This document shows, piece by piece, positions 1 to 7,410 of a stretch of 41,716 bases of DNA. The stretch is from a virus. The stretch is from positions 1 through 41,716 of IMG/VR virus record IMGVR_UViG_3300036823_000392; one strand, written 5' to 3'. Position numbers and translations under genes: made by a program. The first letter of the stretch is position 1. Every line of letters starts with the position of its first letter. The notes beneath the pieces are model-generated. The model worked only from the letters and a program-made list of their open reading frames with translations. It was not told the DNA's origin and did no database searches.

Positions 1-219
1 TTATGCGGCTGATCGGAGAGCTTGCTCCAGATCCCGCTCAAATTCATCTAGGCTGACAATTTGAAAGTCCACCACGACATTGGTCCATGTGTTGAGCACA
101 TAAAACCGACCCAAGTTTGATTTATGTCCGTAGCTCCGCGAAGTGCATAGCTTCTCGTTACGCCTCGCCAGTCTCCTGTTGATCCGAGCGATCTGTACGG
201 TCTCTGCTACTGAATTCAT
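1..219 (-). CDS. Small conserved phage/plasmid-type protein, unknown function
   Basis: This 72-residue protein has a basic N-terminal half (INRRLARRNEKL) followed by a short region that reads like a small alpha/beta fold (LGRFYVLNT..NVVVDFQ) and an acidic C-terminal helix (LDEFERDLEQAL). The pattern 'NR+LA, then LG.+YV, then VV...V.L+E..R+L' matches a family of small hypothetical proteins I recall from phages and plasmids; no function is known to me. The ATG at 219 was preferred to the upstream start at 249 because it overlaps the stop of the preceding gene (ATGA) and a purine-rich AAGGAGAG tract lies just upstream. The stop codon is exactly at the window edge. Confidence 0.7.
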   Translation of the reverse strand: MNSVAETVQIARINRRLARRNEKLCTSRSYGHKSNLGRFYVLNTWTNVVVDFQIVSLDEFERDLEQALRSAA

Positions 220-404
220 AATCTTTTCTCTCTCCTTACTTGCTTCCAATCTAAAATCCCGGGGCCGTGGTGGGGGACGCCACGGCCCTTATTACTAGGC
301 GGTTGGTGACCGCCCTGACGCTCTGCCTGGATGCCGGCGACCAGAGCATCAACGTAGCGGCTACCGGTGAAGGCCATAGCGGACATCTGGCCGGTCAGTG
401 TCAT
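216..404 (-). CDS. Small hypothetical protein coupled to the next gene
   Basis: A 62-residue reading frame whose TGA overlaps the ATG of the following gene in an ATGA arrangement, which suggests translational coupling. It has a hydrophobic first third and a basic C-terminus (WKQVRREKRL). The start at 404 was chosen over 449 because an AGGAT element lies about 9 bases upstream. I recognise no domain. The overlap and the strand shared with both neighbours are the main support; a spurious frame is possible. Confidence 0.4.
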   Translation of the reverse strand: MTLTGQMSAMAFTGSRYVDALVAGIQAERQGGHQPPSNKGRGVPHHGPGILDWKQVRREKRL

Positions 405-459
405 AAACAAGATCCTAGGTTTCGGGGTGCCTGGAGCCAATCGGGACACCCCCTGAGTT

Positions 460-690
460 TTACGAATTTAGAGTCCTTTCTGGCTGTGCGGGCCCGCTTC
501 GCCGAAGAATGAAGGCCGATACCTCTGTCCTGTCGTATGGCTCTGTTTGCAACTTGCGTCCTAGAAGTTCGTACCTGTTCGCAATCTCGGAAGTCAGATC
601 CGCCGCCTTAGCTGCATCCCTGGCCTGCACAGCCTGAAGGCTGGCTTTCTCAAGGCTATAAATCTTCTGCAACACATCACTCACCGTCAT
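460..690 (-). CDS. Small helical hypothetical protein
   Basis: A 76-residue protein. The first 50 residues are strongly helical and heptad-like (VLQKIYSLEKASLQAVQARDAAKAADLTSEIANRY in two stretches), consistent with a short coiled coil or helical hairpin. The ATG at 690 has an excellent ribosome-binding site (AAGGGAGA, six bases before the start), so the longer frame reaching 876 is rejected. It heads a minus-strand run with the genes at 216-404 and 1-219. Two palindromes sit 35-100 bases upstream and may be its promoter or operator. Function unknown. Confidence 0.65.
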   Translation of the reverse strand: MTVSDVLQKIYSLEKASLQAVQARDAAKAADLTSEIANRYELLGRKLQTEPYDRTEVSAFILRRSGPAQPERTLNS

Positions 691-724
691 ACACGTCTCC
701 CTTTCGAGGCCCTGCAACCACTCA

Positions 725-789
725 CACACATAGCGTGTGGTGGGTTGAGTACTCGGCTCCAATGTTCTTTTGTCCCAGAATGGGAAAAG
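725..789. promoter_or_regulatory. Two palindromes upstream of the leftmost minus-strand genes
   Basis: Positions 725-739 read CACAC, a five-base loop, GTGTG. Positions 767-789 contain TCCCA-GAA-TGGGA flanked by T and A runs. Both lie upstream of the minus-strand gene starting at 690, where a promoter and operator would be expected. That they bind a regulator is inference from symmetry and position. Confidence 0.3.
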
Positions 790-1160
790 ACGCGGAGCCA
801 CGGCGAACAGCAAAGTGCTGTCCGCAACTGGCTCAACGCGTCTCTCACGTGAAGCTATTTGCCGGTTTTGTCCCACTGCCGTGGGTCCGGGTCAGGCGTC
901 CTTTCGGACCCTAATGGCGGGAGACTGTCACGCTTGCAGCCTGTATTCCGGCGCTGCGTATGACATCCGCACCTCAACTATTGCATCCTTAAAGCCAAAG
1001 CCGCAAAACCCGTAAGTAATTGAAAATGGGGGCTCCCACATCAATGGCACCTATGCAAAAGTGAACGAAGAAGTAGGCCCGGATACCGAAAGCTGAATGG
1101 ATCTAATGGATTCAGAAAGTTAGCTGTCGACTGGATTGATCGACTGCATTCCAAAGCCGA

Positions 1161-1212
1161 GTTCAGTTCAGCAGTGCAGTTCAGTGGTTCAGTGAACCGG
1201 GCGCGTTCACTG
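1161..1212. repeat. Clustered GTTCAG repeats with palindromes (operator or iteron-like)
   Basis: GTTCAG occurs at 1161, 1166 (overlapping), 1179 and 1187. The last forms a perfect palindrome, GGTTCA-G-TGAACC (1186-1198), and CAGTGAAC at 1190-1197 is repeated in inverted form as GTTCACTG at 1205-1212. The cluster lies in a stretch from 691 to 2030 with no supportable gene. Spaced short repeats with dyads in non-coding phage DNA are usual for repressor operators or replication origins; no repressor or initiator gene was identified nearby, so the role is open. Confidence 0.45.
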
Positions 1213-1448
1213 CCGTGGAGTAATCATTTTCGGGTTCTTGAAAGAAATATCCATCTTTTTCCGCCAGGAAATACTTACTAGATGGGTGTTGGGGGAAGAA
1301 TAGAAACTTTCTCAGAGCTTATGACGCGGTGATGTATTTGGCTCCCGCTGACGACATGACAGGATCTAGACATTGATAGCGCCAGGATGACCTCGGCGGG
1401 GCAAAGTAGAGGTCAACGGGCGGCGCTCGCCGATACCGAAGAGCGACT

Positions 1449-1911
1449 CCAGGCAACCGAGACCTGGATGACTGAGTGAAGTGAAGACGTTGTACGACAG
1501 GAATACGCAGCGACCGTGTGGCGACGCCACAGGATCGCCGCTGGTGGGTTCGCAGGACTCCTTCGCCAAGCCTAAGTGCTGAAACAACGGCCTGCTCTGT
1601 AACAAACCTCTATCCCCAGCGTCGGGGAGTCGTAAGCCGAGTCTGACGAACAGACGATTCACCTAAGCGGCTGAACGAGAGCAATCAAACGCGGGTCTGT
1701 ACGAAAGTACAGTTTCTGGGCAACGGGCGGGTAATCGATCTCGCAAACGGGCATACGTCCCAGTCACAAACGGCATATACAAAAAACCTGCAATAAGTAA
1801 GTTTCTCTCGGCGTTCAATGAGAAGTGATAGTCCCCTGTCGGACTAAGTAATACCTGAGCAGTGAGGCATAACAGCCTGCTATCTCAGCCTTAGAGGCGT
1901 AATGCCTAAGG
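1449..1911. other. Hairpin-rich non-coding region, candidate structured RNA
   Basis: Within the 1.3 kb gap between 691 and 2030 several hairpins occur in series: 1449-1467 (CCAGG/CCTGG); 1510-1538 (GCGACC, then TGTGGC-GAC-GCCACA, closing with TCGC); 1697-1712 (CTGTAC-GAAA-GTACAG, a perfect stem with a GNRA-type tetraloop); 1829-1846 (TAGTCC/GGACTA); 1855-1888 (CTGAG/CTCAG enclosing GGC/GCC); and 1889-1911 (CCTTA..GGC/GCC..TAAGG). No frame has coding character or a good ribosome-binding site. I could not fit group I or group II intron core signatures, a tRNA or a retron (no reverse transcriptase is present). Strand is undetermined. Confidence 0.3.
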
Positions 1912-2030
1912 GAATGCCCGTGGTGTCTCTCCACTTCTTATAAGCGTATGTGGCGGCGTCATGCCGACCAGTAGCGACTGACTGAATGCGATCTGTTTGG
2001 CTGCTCGTCCGCCTTCGTCACAATGGGTCT

Positions 2031-2240
2031 ATGACAGCTCAAGAGATCGAGAAAGCAATCACTCCTGCCGGCGGATACACGCGGGCAACCCTGGCGCAAT
2101 GGGGGGTGCCCTGGCCTCCTCCCAAGGGATGGAAGAAGCAACTCATTGAACAGGGCCTTCGCGACGCGAGCTATCTACCAGGGCAAGACCAACTCATAGA
2201 CCATGAATTGACCTGTCGATATTCTTTCGCATCCATTTGA
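2031..2240 (+). CDS. Small conserved protein with a WPPPKGWKK motif
   Basis: A 69-residue frame beginning MTAQEIEKAI. Residues 17-45 (TRATLAQWGVPWPPPKGWKK then LIEQG) match a motif I recall as the C-terminus of small hypothetical proteins in prophages and mobile DNA, in which an 'LGVPWPPPKGWK' tail follows a short helical region. Function is unknown. The start at 2031 was chosen over 1986 because the upstream 15 residues do not fit the family; the ribosome-binding site (GGG) is weak. The last 20 residues look non-conserved and overlap, convergently, the end of the gene on the opposite strand by about 70 bases. Confidence 0.45.
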   Translation: MTAQEIEKAITPAGGYTRATLAQWGVPWPPPKGWKKQLIEQGLRDASYLPGQDQLIDHELTCRYSFASI

Positions 2241-2746
2241 GCTGCGTCGTTGGAATTCAGACTGACGATCTCTGACTGGTCGTTCACCCCGTAAGAGAAT
2301 GGAACATCGATCTTCCGAAGCACGAAACTGTCCTTGTCAAAGAGTATGAGTGTGAGGTCACAGGCATGGATCTGCCTGATGGTGGCTGCAATCGATTCTG
2401 GTTTGTACGAGGTGGGAGATTTCGCATGCTCGATAGCTGAAGCGAAAATCGCCCCATATATCCGATAGCGGAACATCCCCCGGTGCTGGCCCCCAGGAAT
2501 CCAAGATGTCTCCAAGTGAAAGCTGACCTTAGGAGCCGGATCAGGAAGAATTGGAGGAACGTCTGTTCCCCAATCGACAACAGCTGCCAAATCCGGATTC
2601 GAATCCTGCCGTGCTAAATCCGCGTACGGGTCATGCTTGGCCTTGGATTGCGAACTTGCTTGGTGGCTAAGGATCGAAACGAGCAGAAACAGCCACGCGA
2701 ACTTTCGAGCCGCGCTCAATGGACCTCCCCTTCGGGTAAAAGCCAT
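2171..2746 (-). CDS. Exported protein of unknown function
   Basis: A 191-residue protein with a Sec-type signal peptide: a basic n-region (TRRGGPLSAARK), a hydrophobic core (FAWLFLLVSIL) and a polar c-region around HQASSQS. The mature part begins KAKHDPYADLARQD and is a mixed alpha/beta sequence with two cysteines; no family was recognised. ATG 2746 is preferred to the GTG at 2806 because it places the signal peptide near the N-terminus, although neither has a strong ribosome-binding site. It stands alone on the minus strand within the accessory left arm, as expected for a lysogenic-conversion type gene. Confidence 0.6.
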   Translation of the reverse strand: MAFTRRGGPLSAARKFAWLFLLVSILSHQASSQSKAKHDPYADLARQDSNPDLAAVVDWGTDVPPILPDPAPKVSFHLETSWIPGGQHRGMFRYRIYGAIFASAIEHAKSPTSYKPESIAATIRQIHACDLTLILFDKDSFVLRKIDVPFSYGVNDQSEIVSLNSNDAAQMDAKEYRQVNSWSMSWSCPGR

Positions 2747-3010
2747 TCTCAAGTTTATGTCGGACCGTTCAAGGCCGCCCTCCCACGCTTGCTCACGATA
2801 GCTCACTCTTTGGGGTTATCTATTTGGCTCCGGCAGCGTGCTCTGTACTCTGAAAATGTAAAGGTCGACGTTGCTGCAAAGCTCCCGAAAGCCCCGGGCA
2901 GGCGTTAATTCCGGACAAGCGTGTGAGCAATCAGTAATAAGTCCACACCTGGGGCGTCGACCTTTCATTCCGCTTCCGAAGCAGGCTATAGCCGTGCCTG
3001 CGTCCGTTGA

Positions 3011-3274
3011 CTCCGATCTCCGCACTCAGCATTCCAAAGGCACCACCTGCGTCAGCTCGTAGCCAAGTACGGCATCAGCAAGGCCCTTGTACGGGATCTG
3101 ACAAGCATGGGTCGATGGCACTCCTGCCAGCGTGGTAAGCCGTGGCGCCAGCCATCGGTGACCAGCGCCATGACGATCACACAGCCTGTACCGGCCTGCA
3201 TGAAAAATAAAGTTCATCTGGATCCGTCGTTTCGTGCCGAGAAACGCATTCTAGTCATGTCATGCGGGGGATAG
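3011..3274 (+). pseudogene. Possible remnant with a helix-turn-helix segment
   Basis: An open stretch with no in-frame ATG before its most protein-like part. Starting about 3044 it reads LRQLVAKYGISKALVRDLTS, which resembles the 'L..+YG+S+..+R.+' helix-turn-helix often found in phage regulators and in the DNA-binding tail of HNH proteins. The downstream sequence (MGRWHSCQRGKPW...) loses this character and reaches a stop at 3274. It sits just before an intact HNH-type gene, so it may be a fragment of a similar gene. The gap from 2747 to 3554 shows nothing else I can support. Confidence 0.2.
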
Positions 3275-3554
3275 GTGAACTTTTCATCTCTTTGGTTCCC
3301 GCCCGCCGATCGATAGATTGAAACAGTAAGGCCGAGGCGACTCGGACTGGCCCACGCGACAGGCCCTAGCGGCCAAGATCAAAGTAGCGGCCTAACAGTT
3401 ACGTTCCAGTGTGTTGCCTCCTGCTCACCCGGAACACCCTCGGCCTTCCATCACCCCAAAGTGACCGACAGTTCTATGAGTCGGCAACCACAGCCTTGAA
3501 GGCCATAGTGCCTCGGCCTGGATCCTCCCAGGATCCCGTAAGAGAAGAATCCCA

Positions 3555-4028
3555 ATGTCTGAAACGCCAGCGAAACCCACCAAGAAGAGAACTGTCGAAC
3601 AGCAGCTCGCCGACAAGATAGCCATCAACCCAGTCACCTCCTGCCATATCTGGAAAGGCGCTCGCTCAGGAAAAGACCTTTACCCAATCCTAGCCAGCCA
3701 GGGCAACGGCAAGAAGCCCGTTTATGTTCACCGGCTCTTGTGGGAACGCAAGCACGGCGAGATCCCCCAAGGTCGCTGCTCTGACGGATCACACAGGATG
3801 GAGATCCATCACGCCTGTGAGTCGGCAAACCAATGCACGAACGTAGACCACATGGTTCTGCTCACCAGCAAACAGCACTTTGCGATTCACCGCGCCATGC
3901 GCGCCTGTCAGCCTAAGAGACCCAGAACTGGCAAGTACTCACGCAAGAAGCCGGTTCAGCCAGACCTGAATGAGCACAGCTCTCCGTACGTTGACATGCG
4001 CGTACCTGCACAAGATGTCACCGCGTGA
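3555..4028 (+). CDS. HNH-type endonuclease-like protein
   Basis: A 157-residue protein with a pattern typical of phage HNH homing-type proteins: a Cys-x-Ile-Trp segment (CHIWKGARS, residues 30-38), a Tyr-Val-His-Arg segment (VYVHRLLWERKHGEIP), then MEIHHACESANQCTNVDHMVLLTSKQHFAIH, which supplies the His pair, the CxxxxxxC region and the final 'N.DHMVLLTSKQH' that replaces the usual 'NP.HL..GT...N'. The protein probably cleaves or nicks DNA using a beta-beta-alpha metal fold. A purine-rich site (AGAGAAG) precedes the ATG. It lies upstream of the sigma-like gene; free-standing HNH genes of this kind are common in phage early regions and may be mobile. The C-terminal 45 residues are basic and probably bind DNA. 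Confidence 0.7.
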   Translation: MSETPAKPTKKRTVEQQLADKIAINPVTSCHIWKGARSGKDLYPILASQGNGKKPVYVHRLLWERKHGEIPQGRCSDGSHRMEIHHACESANQCTNVDHMVLLTSKQHFAIHRAMRACQPKRPRTGKYSRKKPVQPDLNEHSSPYVDMRVPAQDVTA

Positions 4029-4250
4029 TGACGTGCCTTTGCACCGCGCCTGCAAGTCATCACCCTCATTGCGCCGAGCCAGCAGAAGCACCCAGCCTCT
4101 TATGCAGCGCCTGCCGCGTCTGCTGGGATCTAGCTGGTGAATGCGCTCCACCTCAACCGTCTCCATCACCTGGAATTGACGATCCGCCGCAAGGTGACAC
4201 GTCTCCCGTTCTGTTCTGACCCAGACCCACAATTCCCGCCCGAGGAAACA

Positions 4251-4463
4251 ATGCCCCGCAAGACCTCTCCACAGGAAACTCCTTCGCGCCCTGGCAGCAG
4301 CCTTTCTCTCCGACCTGATCAAATCCTGCTCGACGCGTACGTCGAAGGTAACGAGATCGCAGTCGCGATCGTCGAGAGCTGGAAGTTCAATCACCCAGTT
4401 CTAGTTCTTCCCGCGAATGATCCACTGTGGCGGCGGATCGGCGAGGTCACGTTTGGAGACTGA
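4251..4463 (+). CDS. Small hypothetical protein upstream of the sigma-like gene
   Basis: A 70-residue protein with a polar, proline- and serine-rich N-terminus (PRKTSPQETPSRPGSS) followed by a compact region (DQILLDAYVEGNEIAVAIVESW..NHPVLVLPANDPLWRRIGEV). The ATG at 4251 has a strong ribosome-binding site (GAGGAAACA directly before it), so the frame opening at 4137 is trimmed. Its stop overlaps the probable TTG start of the next gene by 11 bases, pointing to co-translation with the sigma-like protein. No family recognised; a cognate regulator of that sigma factor is one possibility, without direct evidence. Confidence 0.6.
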   Translation: MPRKTSPQETPSRPGSSLSLRPDQILLDAYVEGNEIAVAIVESWKFNHPVLVLPANDPLWRRIGEVTFGD

Positions 4464-4941
4464 CCTGAACGAGCTGTATTTAGCATTCACCGTGAATGTC
4501 ATCAATGCTGATTCTTTCTGGAGCACAATGCTCAGCTTCGTCACTCGCTGCACTCACGACGACGAGGACCTCGGCGGGATCGTCATGCTCAAGCTGATCG
4601 AAGCCCTTTCTGACTACAGACACCAGGGCAAGATCGAGAGCTGGGTCCGGCGCGTCATAAGAAACGCAAAGATAGACCAGTGCCGGCGCCACAGCGAGGA
4701 CACTATGGAATCAGATGAACTCGAGCGACTCCAGGCCGCTTTTCCTCAAGAGAAACCACTGCTCCTGGATCTGAGTGTCATCCAGGATCCGCTCGATCGT
4801 ACGCTGGCAGACTTCATCGTTATGCACAATGATTCCCTCGCCATCGCAGCAGGCAAGTGCAATCTTTCCGAACGCGGAGCGCGTAAGCGTCTCCGGCGCC
4901 TGGGAAGAAAGCTCGGATCTCCATCAACACTAATTTTCTAG
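4453..4941 (+). CDS. ECF-like RNA polymerase sigma factor
   Basis: A 162-residue protein with the layout of a small sigma-70 family factor. Region 2 is the clearest part: FWSTMLSFVTRCTHDDEDLGG is followed by IVMLKLIEALSDYR..GKIESWVRRVIRNAKIDQCRR, matching the 'DDEDL.QE.FLKL...L..F+....+..WL.RI.RN...D..RR' pattern. The C-terminal part (LADFIVMHNDSLAIAAGKCNLSERGARKRLRRLGRKL) has a helix-turn-helix rhythm suited to region 4 but is weaker. The start is probably TTG 4453, with GAGG six bases before it; ATG 4417 is the alternative. In this position it could direct phage late or accessory transcription by host RNA polymerase. A non-sigma helix-turn-helix protein remains possible. Confidence 0.6.
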   Translation: METDLNELYLAFTVNVINADSFWSTMLSFVTRCTHDDEDLGGIVMLKLIEALSDYRHQGKIESWVRRVIRNAKIDQCRRHSEDTMESDELERLQAAFPQEKPLLLDLSVIQDPLDRTLADFIVMHNDSLAIAAGKCNLSERGARKRLRRLGRKLGSPSTLIF

Positions 4942-5114
4942 GTCCAGTTCCGGATTCGACGTTCTACAGCGTTTAACAGTGTAGAGGGCAAAACCTGCCC
5001 GATTCGCGACGCTCACCGCCGCTCGTCACAATTACCCCAGACAGCGCACCGATGAAGTGAGCATGGGGAGCATGCGGCGGCTCTCAATGGCCGCCCGCTC
5101 CCGTACAATTCGAT

Positions 5115-5615
5115 TCATTTGGCTGCAGCCACATCATTCGGTTTAGGCAATACAGCCAGCACCTTGTAAGTCTCCGATTGTTTCTTCTTGCCATCCAGAC
5201 TCACAACCCATTCCAGTTTTGCCTTGTCGCCGTGGAAGTCAGCGTCGATTTCATCCACGAGAGGCGTCCTGCAGCTTCGATGGTTGCCTGCATGCCCCGC
5301 CATGCGTTCCGCAAATTTGCTTTCACAATTTACGATCGCGATTCTGCCATCAGGTAGCTGAAGCGAGAACGTCGCTCCCCTGACGTGGTATGGAACCGCG
5401 TGGGCCGGCGTGCTGAAGCCGTTCGTTGTCTCCGAGCCGTTACAGTTCGATCCGTAGCAATTCACGCTCGCATTAGATTGCGCTGTGAAATGGCCAGGAA
5501 CTACATAGGAGTAGTCCGTTTCACTGTCGCGTCGGTCTACGACGCGGACGGTGAACTTCTGCGCGGCCGCCGTGCCAGCGAATGTAAGAATTAGTGCTGC
5601 CACAACCAGTTTCAT
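5115..5615 (-). CDS. Exported acidobacterial-type protein
   Basis: A 166-residue protein with a clear signal peptide (MKLVVAALILTFAGTAAAQ, cleavage after AAA). The mature part starts KFTVRVVDRRDSETDYSYVVPGH and contains NCYGSNCNGS, a 'TPAH.V.Y.VRGAT..L.LPDGR' segment and paired cysteines. I recall similar small secreted proteins from Terriglobia genomes; none has a known function. The ribosome-binding site is GGAG, eight bases before the ATG. Its presence within a phage region suggests a host-derived accessory gene and supports an acidobacterial host. It is monocistronic, with no neighbour on the same strand for over 350 bases. Confidence 0.75.
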   Translation of the reverse strand: MKLVVAALILTFAGTAAAQKFTVRVVDRRDSETDYSYVVPGHFTAQSNASVNCYGSNCNGSETTNGFSTPAHAVPYHVRGATFSLQLPDGRIAIVNCESKFAERMAGHAGNHRSCRTPLVDEIDADFHGDKAKLEWVVSLDGKKKQSETYKVLAVLPKPNDVAAAK

Positions 5616-5972
5616 CTATCAATCTCCAGGCAACGCCATAGCAGCTATGCATAATAGTCCGCGAGACTGTCACTTGCTATGGCTTAAAGTTGATCGTTTC
5701 CCGAAAGCGGAACTGCATGGTCAACCGCGCCGCAAGATCAATCTCCGACGGCCCGCGAGCCGCTAAAAAATCCGGAGTAAAGACATCGTCAAATCATTAA
5801 GAACCTGTGCCACCTGCTCAGCCAGATTCAATAAGGCAATGGATGAGATTGACCGCCTGCAACAAGAGTTACAGCAGATCCTGCTCGATCACGTAGAAAT
5901 GTGTCGGCCCGCAGCACGACAAGAGGATGTCTAGACAATATTTAATAAACTAGCCGCTCGCGGCATGAGGGA
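5616..5972. other. Intergenic stretch, at most one tiny reading frame
   Basis: This 357-base gap lies between two minus-strand genes. A plus-strand frame at 5839-5934 (31 residues, MDEIDRLQQELQQILLDHVEMC) has a weak AAGG site three bases before its ATG and looks like an amphipathic helix. The frame remains open upstream through a CATC (Cys-x-x-Cys) but without a standard start codon. I would not call it a gene without conservation evidence. Confidence 0.25.
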
Positions 5973-6494
5973 TCATTTCCTTTGGGCTGTCGGAAGCTTT
6001 GCCGGGTCACAGTTCAGCATTTGGGCCACTGAATTGGCCGAAATCTGGTTGAAGTGAACATCTGGCACGTCTACATCATCGGCATACAGGAAGATCGGGC
6101 GCCTGCTCCCAAGACTAAACACAACTGCCAAATGTTCGTCCTTATACATGAGGCCCATTCCCTTCTCATTGGATGATGAGCCCTGGGCCCGTCCACACTC
6201 GGATTCAAAATTGCTCGGGATAGCGAGTACACCATCGTCCAGATCTCGTTCAAATTGCTCGATGCGGGCGTCGTCAGATTCGCTTTTCAGGACTTTCCCT
6301 CTGAACCAAAACAGCAGTAGCCCTCCGAAAATCGCCGCTAACGCGTAGACAAATATCGGACTGTCCAGCCAACCGAATAGTCTTGGCGTACTCTCGGCAA
6401 TGCTGATGACGGGCGCGCTGGGTTGAGGCGACCCGCAATGGGCGCAAAATCTTCCACCCGCAATCACGGGCTTCGCGCAACCTGCACAGTTCAT
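5973..6494 (-). CDS. Zinc-ribbon membrane protein
   Basis: A 173-residue protein. It opens with a double CxxC zinc ribbon (MNCAGCAKPV..GGRFCAHCGSPQP, residues 1-24) of the type placed at the cytoplasmic N-terminus of many small membrane proteins. A single membrane helix follows (PIFVYALAAIFGGLLLFWFRG, about 46-66). The remaining 105 residues are soluble and acidic, with CGRAQGSSSNEKGMGLMY and CDPAKL. The zinc ribbon probably mediates protein or nucleic-acid contacts. It follows another zinc-ribbon membrane gene on the same strand 21 bases upstream, so the two are probably one transcript. Function unknown. Confidence 0.7.
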   Translation of the reverse strand: MNCAGCAKPVIAGGRFCAHCGSPQPSAPVISIAESTPRLFGWLDSPIFVYALAAIFGGLLLFWFRGKVLKSESDDARIEQFERDLDDGVLAIPSNFESECGRAQGSSSNEKGMGLMYKDEHLAVVFSLGSRRPIFLYADDVDVPDVHFNQISANSVAQMLNCDPAKLPTAQRK

Positions 6495-6515
6495 AAGTAA
6501 TTCACTGAGACCTCC

Positions 6516-6929
6516 TCAGAAGTACCAAACATTTCGACAGTTTCCGCAGTGAGCTTGAGTATTAGCCACTTTGCGAGAGAGACCAGTCGCTAGTAGTGAA
6601 ACGCCGCCGGTGAGTATTGCTGCTGTTGCCTTTCCACCGCTTATGCCCTGCTTTGTAGTGTTCCGCTTGGTTCGGACCATTCCACGAATTCCGCAGTGTT
6701 GACAGATCATCTGAAGATTAAGGTTTCCGTAGATCCAGGAGTCTGAGGCGTCCTGTTTACGGCGTGCAATCGCGGCTTTCTTCGCTAAGTAAGTTTCGCG
6801 TTCGGCGGGCACAAGAGACGCAATGTGGACCTGCTCAGCCTTTCGCTTCTCGCTATCGCGGCTAGCGACGAGAAACAAGACGAGGAAGAACAGGACGACA
6901 AAGAATAGGAAGACAAGTAACCAGCCCAT
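6516..6929 (-). CDS. Membrane-anchored zinc-ribbon protein
   Basis: A 137-residue protein. The N-terminus is a very hydrophobic anchor (WLLVFLFFVVLFFLVLFLV, residues 3-21). It is followed by a charged helical linker (SRDSEKRKAEQVHIASLVPAERETYLAKKAAIARRKQ) and a C-terminal domain with two CxxC pairs (CQHCG near 76-80 and CGNC near 128-131) that should bind one zinc. Between the pairs is a Gly/Ala-rich hydrophobic segment (GGKATAAILTGGVSLLATGLS). It looks like a free-standing short zinc-ribbon protein of a type found in bacterial accessory regions. It is upstream partner of 5973-6494. Function unknown. Confidence 0.7.
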   Translation of the reverse strand: MGWLLVFLFFVVLFFLVLFLVASRDSEKRKAEQVHIASLVPAERETYLAKKAAIARRKQDASDSWIYGNLNLQMICQHCGIRGMVRTKRNTTKQGISGGKATAAILTGGVSLLATGLSRKVANTQAHCGNCRNVWYF

Positions 6930-7075
6930 AGGTGCTGAGAATCTACCTCATCGCATCGTATTGGTTAAATACATTTTTTCGTAATCGCCGTGCGGGAGGG
7001 GGCAGATGGCAAGATGTTGTTTTGGCAAGGTCTTGTGCCTTCTCTCAACACAACCTGGCGGATTATCGTCTTCAG

Positions 7076-7291
7076 TTAATCGGAAAGTCGGCTCTTAGAT
7101 TCCAGTCCGGATATGGAAGCCTCCAGCCGGGATAAGCTCTCGTTGAGGCTTTCTCCCAACGCGTCGAGGCCTTCTCCCAACGCGTCCAGTTTTCTACCAA
7201 GCCGCCAACACAGATAAGCCGCCGAGAGAGGAATCGTAATCACAACGATTGCGAAGCGGATCTGCGGTCCGAACTGATGAATGATCTGCAT
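7076..7291 (-). CDS. Small membrane protein with a coiled-coil tail
   Basis: A 71-residue protein: one membrane helix (IRFAIVVITIPLSAAYLCW, about 11-29) followed by a heptad-repeat tail (LGRKLDALGEGLDALGESLNESLSRLEASISGLES). The LDALGE unit is encoded by an imperfect direct DNA repeat around 7145-7190, showing recent expansion of the coil. It could oligomerise at the membrane. No family recognised. It is the first minus-strand gene after the repeat block at 7411-7516. Confidence 0.55.
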   Translation of the reverse strand: MQIIHQFGPQIRFAIVVITIPLSAAYLCWRLGRKLDALGEGLDALGESLNESLSRLEASISGLESKSRLSD

Positions 7292-7410
7292 GGCGTCTTG
7301 ATACCAGATTGTATTGCAGCACAGCTACATGACGTGCTCATCTGCTGTCGCAAGGCCTTGAAACCCCGCCGTCTTCGTATCGATGTAGCGATATATCAGG
7401 TCACCGGGCT

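Noticed and set aside
1366-1662. 98-residue minus-strand reading frame in the gene-free region
   Set aside because: No ribosome-binding site, no protein-like pattern, and it crosses several hairpins; probably chance.
1820-1850. AAGTGATAGTCC resembling the S element of a group I intron
   Set aside because: The TAGTCC pairs locally with GGACTA a few bases on, and no matching P, Q and R elements were found upstream.
2588-2606. GGATTCGAATCC resembling a tRNA T-arm
   Set aside because: It lies inside the minus-strand exported-protein gene and no acceptor, D or anticodon stems can be built around it.
3555-4028. Intron-borne homing endonuclease reading of the HNH gene
   Set aside because: No interrupted host gene or intron core is visible around it; a free-standing HNH gene is the simpler call.
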